DNA from: CAZDAM01 sp964503595
GTDB lineage: Bacteria > Muiribacteriota > UBA6191
Reading direction: 5' to 3'
DNA length: 28,710 bases
NCBI GenBank assembly: GCA_964503595.1
Contig: CAZDAM010000036.1
Span: forward strand, 1-28,710
This document shows positions 13,898 to 22,206 of the stretch, piece by piece. The notes under the pieces were generated by a model, which was not told where the DNA came from, made no database searches, and was given only the letters and a program-made list of their open reading frames with translations. Position numbers and translations under genes: made by a program. Within the stretch, counting starts at the first letter, position 1. Each line of letters begins with the position of its first letter.

Positions 13898-16279
13898 ATG
13901 AGAGTATTTGAACTGGCAAAAGAGCTCAACCTCGAAAAGAATAAACTGATTGCAATGTGCAAAGAGGCTGGGTTGAATATTAAAAGCCCGCTAAGTCCGG
14001 TGGATGCGGATTCTGAAAAGAAAATCCGCTCCCTGGTGAGCAGCAAGGCTCCAAAGAAGGATGCACCGGCCCAGGTCGCTGTAAGTGCTCCTCCCCGTGG
14101 TCGTGTGATTCGTTCCATGAAGGACTTGCCCTCGATCAGCTCCGATGATCTGGAGCGTGGCAAGGTCCGGATTTCGGGAGGTCGCGGCGGTCCTTCCCAG
14201 GGTGCTTCAGGAGCCCGCCAGGCTCTTCCGGCCAGCGGCGGCGTTCGTGGTGCCGCCGGAACAGGAGCTCCGAGCCGTAGCGGGGACACACGCCAGGCCG
14301 GTACTCAACCCGGTGGTGCTCAGCAGGGAAACATCCAGCAGGGAGGCTTTCGCGCAGGTCGTCCACCATTTCCGGGCCAGGCCGCTCAGGATGAAAGTTC
14401 CCGCAAGCGTTCAGCCATGACGGAATTTGAACGTCAGCAGGCTAAAATCCAAAAGAAGAAGAAGCTCAAGGAAAAGCAGATTCAGAAAGAACGCAGGGTT
14501 GAAGAAGAGGCCAGGCGTGAGCTTGAGGCCAGTAAGGTTCTGCATCTTGGTGAAGCCGTATCGGTTGCCGAGCTTGCCTCCAATATAGGGGTTGCTGCCA
14601 ATGAGCTGATTGGCAAGCTCTTCAAAATGGGTATTATGGCCACGATCAACCAGCGCCTTGATAACGAGACGGTGGAAATTCTGGCCTCCGACTATGGTTT
14701 CAATATTGAAAACGAGATTTCCGATGAGTTGGAGCAGATTGAGTTTGGTGAAGAGGATAGTCCGGAAGATCTGAAACCTAGAGATGCCATTGTAACCATC
14801 ATGGGTCATGTGGATCACGGAAAAACGACTCTTCTTGACTATATCCGCAGCGCTCAGGTTGCCAAGGGTGAAGCCGGGGGAATTACCCAGCATATTGGTG
14901 CCTATAAGGTGGCGACCCGTTCTGGCCACAGCATCTGCTTTCTGGATACTCCCGGTCACGAAGCCTTTACGGCCATGCGTGCCCATGGCTCCCAGATTAC
15001 GGATGTTGCCGTTCTGGTTGTGGCCGCGGATGACTCGGTTAAACCCCAGACCTTGGAGGCTATCAACCACGCCAGGAATGCCGGGGTTCCGATTATTGTG
15101 GCGATCACCAAGATTGATAAGCAGGGTGCCAACCTTACCAAGGTCTATGAGGATCTGGGTGCCAATGGCCTGATTGTGGAGGCCTGGGGAGGTAAAATTC
15201 CGTCCGTGCCCGTATCTGGTATTTCCGGGGAAGGGATTGATGATCTTCTTGATACCATTGCCATTCAGGCCGAGGTCCTGGAGCTGACCGCGAATCCGGA
15301 TAAGGCTGCCCGTGGGGTGGTTGTGGAAGCCGGCATGAAAAAGGGCAAAGGTTCTGTCGCCACGATCTTGGTTCAGGAAGGTAAAGTGGTTGTTGGAGAT
15401 GTCATGGTTGCCGGTATGGCCATGGGCCGTGCACGAGCCATGACCAACGAGCGCGGGAGGAAGGTCAAGGAAGCGGGTCCTTCCACTCCGGTGGAAATTG
15501 CCGGTTTCTCGGAAGTTCCCCAGTTTGCTGACAAGTTCATGATTGTACCTAATGAGAAGATCGCCCGTTCCGTGATTGAAAAACGTCAGGAGCGTTTCAA
15601 GCGCCTGAAAACCAGTGGTGCTGGTAGTGTTGTGAATCTGGAAACTCTGTTCGCCAAGGTTGAAGAAGGAAAGATCGAGGAACTGAAAATCATTGTCAAA
15701 GCTGACGTACATGGTTCCGTGATTGCACTTTCCGAGTCCCTGAGCAAGATCGAGATGGAAGGTCTGAGGGTCAATGTGATTCACTCCGGTGTCGGTGCAG
15801 TCAGTGAATCCGATATCATGCTGGCTTCTACTGCCAATGCCATCATTCTCTGCTTCCATGTTCGTGCTGATGCCAAAGTGGAAAATCTTGCAGATGAATA
15901 CAGTGTGGAGATCCGTAGCTACAAGATTATCTACGAAGCTATTGAAGATATTGAGAAAGCCCTAAAGGGAATGCTCAAGCCGGTCTTTGAAGAACAGATT
16001 CTGGGTCGTGCTGAAGTGCGTGAAGTCTTCAGCATCAGCAAGGTTGGCAAGATTGCCGGCTGCTTTGTCGAATCCGGCAAGGTTGTCCGTGGCAAGGAAT
16101 GTCGCCTGATTCGCGACGGCGTGGAAGTCTTCAAAGGCAAAATTGATGGCCTTAACCGCTTCAAGGATCAGGTCACCGAAGTCTTGAGTGGTTATGAGTG
16201 CGGGATTCTGGTAAAAACCAATGACCTGAAGATCAAGGACGTGATTGAAGCCTTTGAAATTCAGGAAATTCCTCGCTGA
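13898..16279 (+). CDS. infB: Translation initiation factor IF-2
   Basis: This 793-residue GTPase delivers initiator fMet-tRNA to the 30S subunit. It has an N-terminal IF2_N domain (1-50), a Gly/Ala/Gln-rich linker (about 55-170), a Lys/Glu-rich coiled coil (175-210) and a second IF2_N domain (about 215-270). The G domain starts near 295: G1 is GHVDHGKTT (303-311), then GGITQHIGAYKV, and G3 is DTPGHEAF. Domains II-IV follow to the end. Two nucleotide-contact motifs differ from consensus: G4 reads TKID (404-407) instead of NKxD, and G5 reads SG (440-441) instead of SA. ATG 13898 has a modest AGGGA upstream. rbfA starts 13 bp after its stop. Confidence 0.97.
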   Translation: MRVFELAKELNLEKNKLIAMCKEAGLNIKSPLSPVDADSEKKIRSLVSSKAPKKDAPAQVAVSAPPRGRVIRSMKDLPSISSDDLERGKVRISGGRGGPSQGASGARQALPASGGVRGAAGTGAPSRSGDTRQAGTQPGGAQQGNIQQGGFRAGRPPFPGQAAQDESSRKRSAMTEFERQQAKIQKKKKLKEKQIQKERRVEEEARRELEASKVLHLGEAVSVAELASNIGVAANELIGKLFKMGIMATINQRLDNETVEILASDYGFNIENEISDELEQIEFGEEDSPEDLKPRDAIVTIMGHVDHGKTTLLDYIRSAQVAKGEAGGITQHIGAYKVATRSGHSICFLDTPGHEAFTAMRAHGSQITDVAVLVVAADDSVKPQTLEAINHARNAGVPIIVAITKIDKQGANLTKVYEDLGANGLIVEAWGGKIPSVPVSGISGEGIDDLLDTIAIQAEVLELTANPDKAARGVVVEAGMKKGKGSVATILVQEGKVVVGDVMVAGMAMGRARAMTNERGRKVKEAGPSTPVEIAGFSEVPQFADKFMIVPNEKIARSVIEKRQERFKRLKTSGAGSVVNLETLFAKVEEGKIEELKIIVKADVHGSVIALSESLSKIEMEGLRVNVIHSGVGAVSESDIMLASTANAIILCFHVRADAKVENLADEYSVEIRSYKIIYEAIEDIEKALKGMLKPVFEEQILGRAEVREVFSISKVGKIAGCFVESGKVVRGKECRLIRDGVEVFKGKIDGLNRFKDQVTEVLSGYECGILVKTNDLKIKDVIEAFEIQEIPR

Positions 16280-16292
16280 TTGAGTCAATAGA

Positions 16293-16727
16293 ATGCGTAA
16301 ACGTGGTGGGAATTTTCGGGGCCGCCGCCTCGAAAGCGATATTCGGCGTCTGCTTTCCGAGCTGATTGCACGGGAAGTCAACGATTCCAGGGTTCAGGAT
16401 GCGGGTCCGATTGTCAATCAGGTCCAGCTTTCTCCGGATCATGGTTATGGAAGGGTTTATGTGTCCTTCCTGAAGCCCGATCTCAAGGAAGGAGCCAGAG
16501 ACGCCTGCCTGGGAATTCTGCAGGAATCTTCCGGGTATTTTCGCTCTCAGATTGGCCGCAGGTTTTCGATTCGGGTCGCTCCTGAGCTCAGCTTTTTCTA
16601 TGATGAGACTTCAGATGAGATGGCACGGATCCAGAGGGATCTTGAAGAAGAGCGTCAGGAGCTTGAGCGAATCAAGGCTGCGGCTGCTTCTGATGACGGA
16701 GAAGCTTCAGAAGATGAGCTGGAATGA
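16293..16727 (+). CDS. rbfA: Ribosome-binding factor A
   Basis: The 144-residue protein binds the 30S subunit and helps late 16S rRNA maturation, including cold adaptation. The KH-like fold is recognisable in RRLESDIRRLLSELIAREV, followed by VQLSPDHGYGRVYVSF, then SGYFRSQIGRRFSIRVAPEL and FFYDETSDEMARI. The C-terminal 25 residues are an acidic, low-complexity tail. Placement between infB and truB is the standard order. Its end overlaps the chosen truB start by 14 bp. Confidence 0.93.
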   Translation: MRKRGGNFRGRRLESDIRRLLSELIAREVNDSRVQDAGPIVNQVQLSPDHGYGRVYVSFLKPDLKEGARDACLGILQESSGYFRSQIGRRFSIRVAPELSFFYDETSDEMARIQRDLEEERQELERIKAAAASDDGEASEDELE

Positions 16728-17421
16728 AGTTCAGGGCATTCTGAATCTTTATAAACCGGCCGGGGTCACGTCGACAGATTGTGTCAATCTGCTCAAGCGG
16801 TTTTTGAGGGTCAGGAAAATCGGTCACGGCGGAACTCTGGACCCATTTGCGGAAGGGGTGCTTCCGATTGGGATCAATCGAGGCACCAAACTTCTGGAGC
16901 ATTTTCTTCAGGGGGAAAAGGCTTATACCGGTGTATTTCGTCTGGGCTACGGTACGGATACCCTGGACCATGAAGGGACCCTTCTGTCCCGGAAAGAAGA
17001 TTTTGCTTGTCCTCCCCAGACTTTCTGGGTTACTCGTTCCCAGTCTCTCCTGGGGACCTGGCTTCAGGATACTCCAGCTTTCTCTGCCCGTAAGGTTGAA
17101 GGCAAGCGGCTGTATGCTCTGGCCCGCAAAGGTGAGACTCCGGCAGAACGTCCCAGAAAAGAGGTCACCATCTATGAAATGGAGCCTACGATTCTTGCTG
17201 GGGGACAGCTGGTGAGAATGGATGTGGCCTGCTCCAAGGGCACTTATGTCAGGCAGCTGGTTCAGGATCTGATTCGGCCTGTTGATGTTCCGGCCTGTCT
17301 CGAGTCTCTGGTTCGGACACGTGTTGGACCGCTTCTGGTTGAAAACTCGATCGCTCCTGCCGAGCTTTTGTGCAGAATACAGCAGGGAGAGGGGCCTTCG
17401 AAGCCGTGGTTTCAGGGCTGA
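16714..17421 (+). CDS. truB: tRNA pseudouridine(55) synthase TruB (short form)
   Basis: TruB converts U55 of tRNA to pseudouridine. From ATG 16714 the protein has 235 residues and opens with GILNLYKPAGVTS, as family members do. Longer upstream starts would add out-of-family sequence. Catalytic Asp43 lies in GHGGTLDPFAEGVLPIG, and later blocks GYGTDTLDHEG, TPAFSARKVEGKRLY and CSKGTYVRQL are intact. E. coli TruB is about 314 residues. The missing part is the C-terminal PUA domain, as in other short TruB proteins. The Shine-Dalgarno is weak (AGAAG), in keeping with coupling to rbfA. Confidence 0.93.
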   Translation: MSWNEVQGILNLYKPAGVTSTDCVNLLKRFLRVRKIGHGGTLDPFAEGVLPIGINRGTKLLEHFLQGEKAYTGVFRLGYGTDTLDHEGTLLSRKEDFACPPQTFWVTRSQSLLGTWLQDTPAFSARKVEGKRLYALARKGETPAERPRKEVTIYEMEPTILAGGQLVRMDVACSKGTYVRQLVQDLIRPVDVPACLESLVRTRVGPLLVENSIAPAELLCRIQQGEGPSKPWFQG

Positions 17422-18338
17422 TTCCAAAACTTCCTTCGGAATGGCCTCCCAAGGGGCCCTGTGTCTGTGTCCTCGGTACATTTGACGGGGTTCACCGTGG
17501 TCATCAGATTCTTTTGTCCGGCGCTTCCGAAGATGCTCGAAACCGGGGTGTACCTTTATGTATTCTGACCTTTCATCCCCATCCTTACGTGACTCTGGGG
17601 CGTTCTTTTGCGGGCTATGTCCTGCCGCTTGAAGAAAGAGTGGAGCTTTTGCGGCAGTTCGGTGAAGTCTGGCAGATTGAATTCACCGAGGACTTTGCCA
17701 GAACTTCTCCTGAGAATTTTCTGACACTGTTGCAGAAGGCGGAGCTGACATCTGTCTGGGTTGGCCATGACTACCGCTATGGAGCTGGGGGTAAAGGTAC
17801 AGTCCAGCATCTTCAGACTTATTTTGAATCCCTTGGAATTCCTGTCAGAATTCAGACCCCTGTAGTAGAAGATGCCGTGCGTTTTGCGTCTTCCGGTTTA
17901 AGACAGGCGCTTCAGAATGGCGATCTGAAAGAATATGAGCGCATTGCCGGCCGCAGCTATTTTCTGAGAGGTACTGTCAGGCATGGAGATGGACGGGGCC
18001 GTAATCTGGGCTACCCTACGGCAAATCTTGTAGCGAAGGATGCACTTTTGGCCAATGGTGTGTATTGTGTCTCGGTTACGGGGGCTTTTGAAGGTTGCGG
18101 GCTGGCCAACCTTGGGGTGGCGCCGACCTTTGGCCAGGGAAGAGACAGGGTTCTGGAAGTCCATCTGCCCGACATCAGGGGTGAAGAAATCTACCAGAAA
18201 ATTCTGAGGGTCTGCTTTCATGAGCGTTTGAGAGAGGAAATAGAGTTTCCATCGCATGAAACTTTGCTTATGCAGCTTAAGTCTGATTTTTCCCGGTTTC
18301 GTGACTGGGTGAATAAAGTGAGGATAAGCCATGAATGA
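17406..18338 (+). CDS. ribF: Bifunctional riboflavin kinase/FAD synthetase
   Basis: RibF phosphorylates riboflavin to FMN and adenylates FMN to FAD. The N-terminal nucleotidyltransferase half has GTFDGVHRGHQ, TFHPHPY and VGHDYRYGAGGKGT. The C-terminal kinase half has GRGRNLGYPTANL and LANLGVAPTFG. GTG 17406 gives 310 residues, the usual length, and has AGGGAGAGGGG (17384-17394) upstream. An alternative GTG at 17370 has no Shine-Dalgarno. Either start overlaps the end of truB. FAD and FMN made here would supply the flavins of the Na+-NQR complex encoded downstream, a metabolic link rather than an operon link. The stop overlaps a 55-aa ORF by 8 bp. Confidence 0.93.
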   Translation: MVSGLIPKLPSEWPPKGPCVCVLGTFDGVHRGHQILLSGASEDARNRGVPLCILTFHPHPYVTLGRSFAGYVLPLEERVELLRQFGEVWQIEFTEDFARTSPENFLTLLQKAELTSVWVGHDYRYGAGGKGTVQHLQTYFESLGIPVRIQTPVVEDAVRFASSGLRQALQNGDLKEYERIAGRSYFLRGTVRHGDGRGRNLGYPTANLVAKDALLANGVYCVSVTGAFEGCGLANLGVAPTFGQGRDRVLEVHLPDIRGEEIYQKILRVCFHERLREEIEFPSHETLLMQLKSDFSRFRDWVNKVRISHE

Positions 18339-18498
18339 CGAAAGACTTTTGAATCTGGTTCGGTCTGTTGATCGACTTTTGACGGCGATGGATGAAAAAA
18401 CCAGGATTCGGGTTCATCAGGAGCTTGAGATGATGAGTATGGAAAATGCCCGTCATCTGGAGTCCATGCAGGATTCCGAGTTCTCCAAGGTTCACTGA
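18331..18498 (+). CDS. 55-residue ORF of unknown function between ribF and ispA
   Basis: ATG 18331 overlaps the ribF stop by 8 bp, and the TGA (18496-18498) shares one base with the ispA ATG. The product is predicted to be helical and highly charged, starting MNDERLLNLVRSVDRLLTAM and rich in Met, Glu and Arg. The coupled spacing on both sides argues that it is translated. In many bacteria xseB (exonuclease VII small subunit) sits just before ispA, but the XseB pattern is not visible here, so I do not name it. AGGATAAG at 18321-18328 may act as the Shine-Dalgarno. Confidence 0.6.
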   Translation: MNDERLLNLVRSVDRLLTAMDEKTRIRVHQELEMMSMENARHLESMQDSEFSKVH

Positions 18499-19391
18499 TG
18501 CAGCTTGAAGCAAAACTGGAAGGCATCCGTCAGGATGTGGATCGGGCTTTGCTCGGGCTGATGCACAAAGCAAAGAGTCCAGCCCCTCGGATTCATGCTG
18601 CCGTGGACTACGCTCTTCAGGCCGGAGGCAAGAGAATCCGTCCAGCTCTGGCCATCCTGGCCGGAGAACTGGGGAAGGTTTCCCATGAACTTCTGCTGGA
18701 TTGTTCCTTGTGCCTGGAGATTCTGCATACCTATTCCCTGATTCATGATGATCTGCCCTGTATGGATGGTGCCGATCTGAGACGGGGCAGACCGACTTTG
18801 CACAGGATTTATGATGAGGCCATGGCCACTCTTGCCGGCGATGCCATGCTGACTTTGGCCTGGGAGTCTCTGATTGAAGCCGGCTGTCGTCATGGAGTTG
18901 AGTATCAGGCCCTGCTCCGTTCCATTCTGGATATCTCCAAAGCCGTTGGTATGGGTGGCATGATCGGGGGCCAGGTTCTTGATCTTGAAGGGGAGAAAAA
19001 GTCGCTCTCTCTTGAGGAGCTGCGGGAGCTGCATGCTCATAAAACGGGATGTCTGTTTGTAGCTTCTTTGGTTTTGGGGGGGCGTCTGGCTGGCCTTTGT
19101 CCTGAGAAAATTGCCGCTCTTACGGAATACGGCAAGGCTTTCGGGCTTGTCTTTCAGATCACGGATGATCTTCTGGACCTGGAAGCCTCAACCGTTCAGC
19201 TGGGGAAAACCAGTGGGCGGGACGAGCATCTTGGCAAATCAACCTATGTCACAATTCTTGGTGTGGACGAGGCCAGAAGGCTTGCCAGAGAAGAGGCTCA
19301 GAAAGCAAAACAGGCTCTGAGTATTTTTGATGAGCAGGTATCCAAGTATCTCCAAGAACTGGTGGAAAGTCTTCTGGAAAGAAAGTTCTGA
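18498..19391 (+). CDS. ispA: Farnesyl/geranylgeranyl diphosphate synthase
   Basis: This 297-residue trans-prenyltransferase builds farnesyl (possibly geranylgeranyl) diphosphate from IPP and DMAPP, for undecaprenyl carriers and quinones. The first Asp-rich motif is DDLPCMD (84-90), followed by GADLRRGRPT. The second is DDLLD (223-227), preceded by FQIT. GGKRIRP binds IPP. The usual DNDDLRRG is DGADLRRG here, a mild change. The two residues between the first-motif aspartates match the bacterial short-chain type. ATG 18498 overlaps the preceding stop by one base, and its own TGA shares a base with the ispD ATG. Confidence 0.92.
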   Translation: MQLEAKLEGIRQDVDRALLGLMHKAKSPAPRIHAAVDYALQAGGKRIRPALAILAGELGKVSHELLLDCSLCLEILHTYSLIHDDLPCMDGADLRRGRPTLHRIYDEAMATLAGDAMLTLAWESLIEAGCRHGVEYQALLRSILDISKAVGMGGMIGGQVLDLEGEKKSLSLEELRELHAHKTGCLFVASLVLGGRLAGLCPEKIAALTEYGKAFGLVFQITDDLLDLEASTVQLGKTSGRDEHLGKSTYVTILGVDEARRLAREEAQKAKQALSIFDEQVSKYLQELVESLLERKF

Positions 19392-20077
19392 TGCAATGTG
19401 CGGCGATTCTGCTTCTTGGGGGTCGGGGCCTTAGAGCAGGAACCTTAAGACCCAAGCAGTTTGAACTGATTCATGGCCTGCCGGTTTTTTCCTATGCCTT
19501 GTATCAACTGGTACAGACTGATCTGTTTTCCTGCATTGCATGTGTGGTGGAGCCCGAGGACTTTAGCCTGATTCAGAGACTTTTTTCCGGGATGAAGAGT
19601 CAGGCACAGCTTCTTCGAGCTAATCCGGGGGATCGGAGGCACCTCAGTGTCCTGTCCGGGTTAGAATCTCTTCCTCAGGAGATTGAAATTGTGGCGATTC
19701 ATGATGGAGCCCGTCCCAATCCGGGGGTCGGACTCATCCAAAAACTCATTTCAGGAGTTCGGGAAGACGGACATGCTAGAATTCCAGGCCTGCCCTTGGT
19801 GGATACTGTAAAAAAAGTGAATTCGGCGGGAAAGGTCAGGGAAACTATAGAACGGTCGCACTATATGAGTGTGCAAACTCCCCAGGTGGCGCGTAGAGAG
19901 GCTCTTTTAAAGTCCTTTGGCCGGCTCCCTGTCGGGCAGGTTCCCACGGATGATGCCCAGGTTCTGGAATTTGCCGGATATGAAGTTCATATTGAGAGGG
20001 GTCATTCCTCAAACCTGAAAATTACCTGGCCAGAAGATTTCGAACGGGCCGGAAAACTGCTGGAGCCCTGGAAGTGA
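19391..20077 (+). CDS. ispD: 2-C-methyl-D-erythritol 4-phosphate cytidylyltransferase
   Basis: IspD makes CDP-methylerythritol from MEP and CTP, a step of the non-mevalonate isoprenoid pathway. The 228-residue protein has the CTP-binding lead LLLGGRGLR and RPKQF, then RRHLSVLSGL, AIHDGARPNPG, LVDTVKKV, VQTPQVARREAL, PTDDAQVLEFAGYEV and LKITWPEDF. The glycine loop (GGRGLR) departs slightly from the usual AAGxGxR, and HDGARP replaces HDAARP. The frame is intact, so I expect activity. It follows ispA directly, making an isoprenoid pair. Its stop overlaps the next GTG by 4 bp. Confidence 0.9.
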   Translation: MQCAAILLLGGRGLRAGTLRPKQFELIHGLPVFSYALYQLVQTDLFSCIACVVEPEDFSLIQRLFSGMKSQAQLLRANPGDRRHLSVLSGLESLPQEIEIVAIHDGARPNPGVGLIQKLISGVREDGHARIPGLPLVDTVKKVNSAGKVRETIERSHYMSVQTPQVARREALLKSFGRLPVGQVPTDDAQVLEFAGYEVHIERGHSSNLKITWPEDFERAGKLLEPWK

Positions 20078-22134
20078 AAAGGCTTTTCAAGGGTCTTTGG
20101 CTACTGATTCTCTTCGGACTGCATGCGCTTCGCCGTTTCGTACAAAGTGTCGTTTTCAGCGTTCTGATTCTGATTATGCCTATCATTGCCATTGGTGGCG
20201 GGATGGTACTTGGAATGCTGGAAAACATCTGGGATGAATTACCGGAAGTGGCTGCTCAGGATTTGAGCCCGGCTCTGACGACCCGCATTTATGACCGTCA
20301 TGGCAATCTTCTGGATACGGTTGCGGACATGAATTCCCGTATGCAGCTGGCCCGTTTCGAAGAATTGCCGGATTATGTGCCTCAGGCATTTATCGCAATC
20401 GAAGATGAACGCTTCTATAGCCATATCGGGATTGATCCGATTCGGATTGTCGGTGCCCTGATTGTGGATCTGAAGAAGGGTGGGCTTGAGCACGGCGCCT
20501 CTACGATTACCCAGCAGCTCATAAAGAACGTCTACCTCTCTCCGGAGAAGACGTTCACGCGCAAAATCCGCGAAATGATCCTGGCTATGCGAATGGAGTT
20601 CAAATTTACCAAGGAAGAAATTCTTGAGATGTATCTGAATACGGTTTTTTTCGGGGTGAATTTCTACGGGATTGAGTCAGCAGCCTATAATTATTTCTCC
20701 AAGACCGCCAAAGAGCTGAGTGTTGCGGAAGCTGCTTCGCTGGCAGCTGTGCTGAAGGCCCCCAACCGCTACAATCCGATGACCAATCCGGAGCTTGCCC
20801 ATTCCCGCCAGAGAGTGGTTCTGGGAAAGATGCTGGAGCTTGGTTATATCAACCGGGAACAGTATGAAGCAGCAGCGAAAGGCCCGGTTGAAATCAGGCG
20901 GCCGGAAGAAGTCCGTAAAACCCGAACCGGCAAGGCTCCCTGGTTTGTGGAGGAAGTCAAACGGGAACTGATATCCAGATTTGGTTATACCCGGGTTCAT
21001 TCCGGGGGGCTAAGGGTTTATACCACACTCGATCTTGAGCTTCAGGAGCTTGCAGAAAAAGCTTTTCTGTCAGGTTCGATTTTCAGTACCTATCCCCTGA
21101 CCCAATATCCGGATCTGGGGGGAGCCTTTGTTTCCCAGGATGTGGCCAGCGGAGACATCTATGCTCTGGTCGGTAATCAGGACTGGGAAACTTCCCAGTT
21201 CAACCGGGCGACTCAGGCCAGAAGGCAGGTTGGTTCAGCTTTTAAGCCGATTGTTTATGCTGCGGCTTTTGAGAATGGGATTCCTCCGAATCAGATTCTT
21301 AACGATGTCCCTATTTTCTTTCGCATGGAATCCCTGAATCAGGAGTGGAGTCCTCAGAATTATGGAGGACGCTATCATGGACCTTCTCTTTTAAGGGTTG
21401 CTCTGGAACATTCCTATAATGTCACGGTAGTTCAGCTTCTCGATATGATAGGAGTCAACACAGTCATTGAAACAGCCCGTAAACTCGGGATTGAAGCCCC
21501 GTTTGTTCCCAATCAGACCATTGCCCTGGGGAGTACGGAAATGCTTCCCATGGAACTTCTCTCGGCCTATGCCACTTTTGCCAATCAGGGGATCCGAGTC
21601 ACTCCGCGTATGATTCTCAGGGTTGAGGACAGCTCGGGAACTGTGGTTTTCCAGTCCCGCCATGAAGAAGAGGAAGCCTTAAGCGCCACGACGGCCTATC
21701 AGGTCTATGACATGCTGCGTTCTGTGGTCAAGAATGGCTCCGGACGCCGGGCTCTGATTCCCGGGGTGGATGTGGCCGGTAAAACCGGGACCAATCAGGA
21801 TTACATCGATGTCTGGTTTGTCGGCTTAACTCCACGGATGGCCTCGATTGTGACCTACGGTTTCAATGAAAGGATTTCCCTGGGAAGAAAGGCTTCCAGC
21901 TCCCGCGTGGCGACTCCGGTTGTCGGGAGTTACCTGCGCGATGTGGAAAAACTGCGCCCGGGCTGGCTGAATGGAGGCGGAGTCCCTGTTCCCCGTGAAA
22001 TCAGGAAGTACCGGATTTGCTCCCATTCCGGACTTCTTGCCGTTTCTGGATGTCCGCATTCCGTGGAAGAGGCTTTTGAAGAAAGCCAGGTTCCTCAAAC
22101 TCCCTGTCCTCTGCATGGACCGACCGGTCTTTGA
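20074..22134 (+). CDS. mrcA: Class A penicillin-binding protein (PBP1A type)
   Basis: This bifunctional peptidoglycan synthase has 686 residues and starts at GTG 20074. A cytoplasmic and membrane segment (about 10-50) precedes a GT51 glycosyltransferase domain, with catalytic Glu110 in EDERFYSHIG and the block GASTITQQLIKN. The transpeptidase domain has Ser388 in SAFK (388-391), SYN (447-449) and KTG (570-572). The tail is short with three Cys, in PYRICSHSGLLAVSGCP and TPC. It lacks the long extra domains of E. coli PBP1A (850 aa). Its 4-bp overlap with ispD links lipid carrier supply to wall synthesis. Confidence 0.93.
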   Translation: MKRLFKGLWLLILFGLHALRRFVQSVVFSVLILIMPIIAIGGGMVLGMLENIWDELPEVAAQDLSPALTTRIYDRHGNLLDTVADMNSRMQLARFEELPDYVPQAFIAIEDERFYSHIGIDPIRIVGALIVDLKKGGLEHGASTITQQLIKNVYLSPEKTFTRKIREMILAMRMEFKFTKEEILEMYLNTVFFGVNFYGIESAAYNYFSKTAKELSVAEAASLAAVLKAPNRYNPMTNPELAHSRQRVVLGKMLELGYINREQYEAAAKGPVEIRRPEEVRKTRTGKAPWFVEEVKRELISRFGYTRVHSGGLRVYTTLDLELQELAEKAFLSGSIFSTYPLTQYPDLGGAFVSQDVASGDIYALVGNQDWETSQFNRATQARRQVGSAFKPIVYAAAFENGIPPNQILNDVPIFFRMESLNQEWSPQNYGGRYHGPSLLRVALEHSYNVTVVQLLDMIGVNTVIETARKLGIEAPFVPNQTIALGSTEMLPMELLSAYATFANQGIRVTPRMILRVEDSSGTVVFQSRHEEEEALSATTAYQVYDMLRSVVKNGSGRRALIPGVDVAGKTGTNQDYIDVWFVGLTPRMASIVTYGFNERISLGRKASSSRVATPVVGSYLRDVEKLRPGWLNGGGVPVPREIRKYRICSHSGLLAVSGCPHSVEEAFEESQVPQTPCPLHGPTGL

Positions 22135-22141
22135 AAGGCAT

Positions 22142-22171
22142 TTGCCGCTGATTTGGACCATCGTGTATCAT
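22142..22171 (+). promoter_or_regulatory. Sigma70-type promoter for leucine dehydrogenase
   Basis: TTGCCG (22142-22147) and TATCAT (22166-22171) are separated by 18 bases. The predicted start near 22178 leaves a leader of about 29 nt carrying GGAGG (22198-22202). Confidence 0.45.
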
Positions 22172-22206
22172 GCGCCCGATTTAAAGAAAACCTAATTGGA
22201 GGCGAC

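Noticed and set aside
14411..15859. A 482-codon open frame antisense to infB
   Set aside because: It lies wholly opposite the well-conserved IF-2 gene, has repetitive His/Gly/Asn-rich composition typical of antisense shadows, and no Shine-Dalgarno.
18331..18498. Calling the 55-aa ORF XseB
   Set aside because: The position is right but the XseB sequence pattern is not visible, so the name would be a guess.
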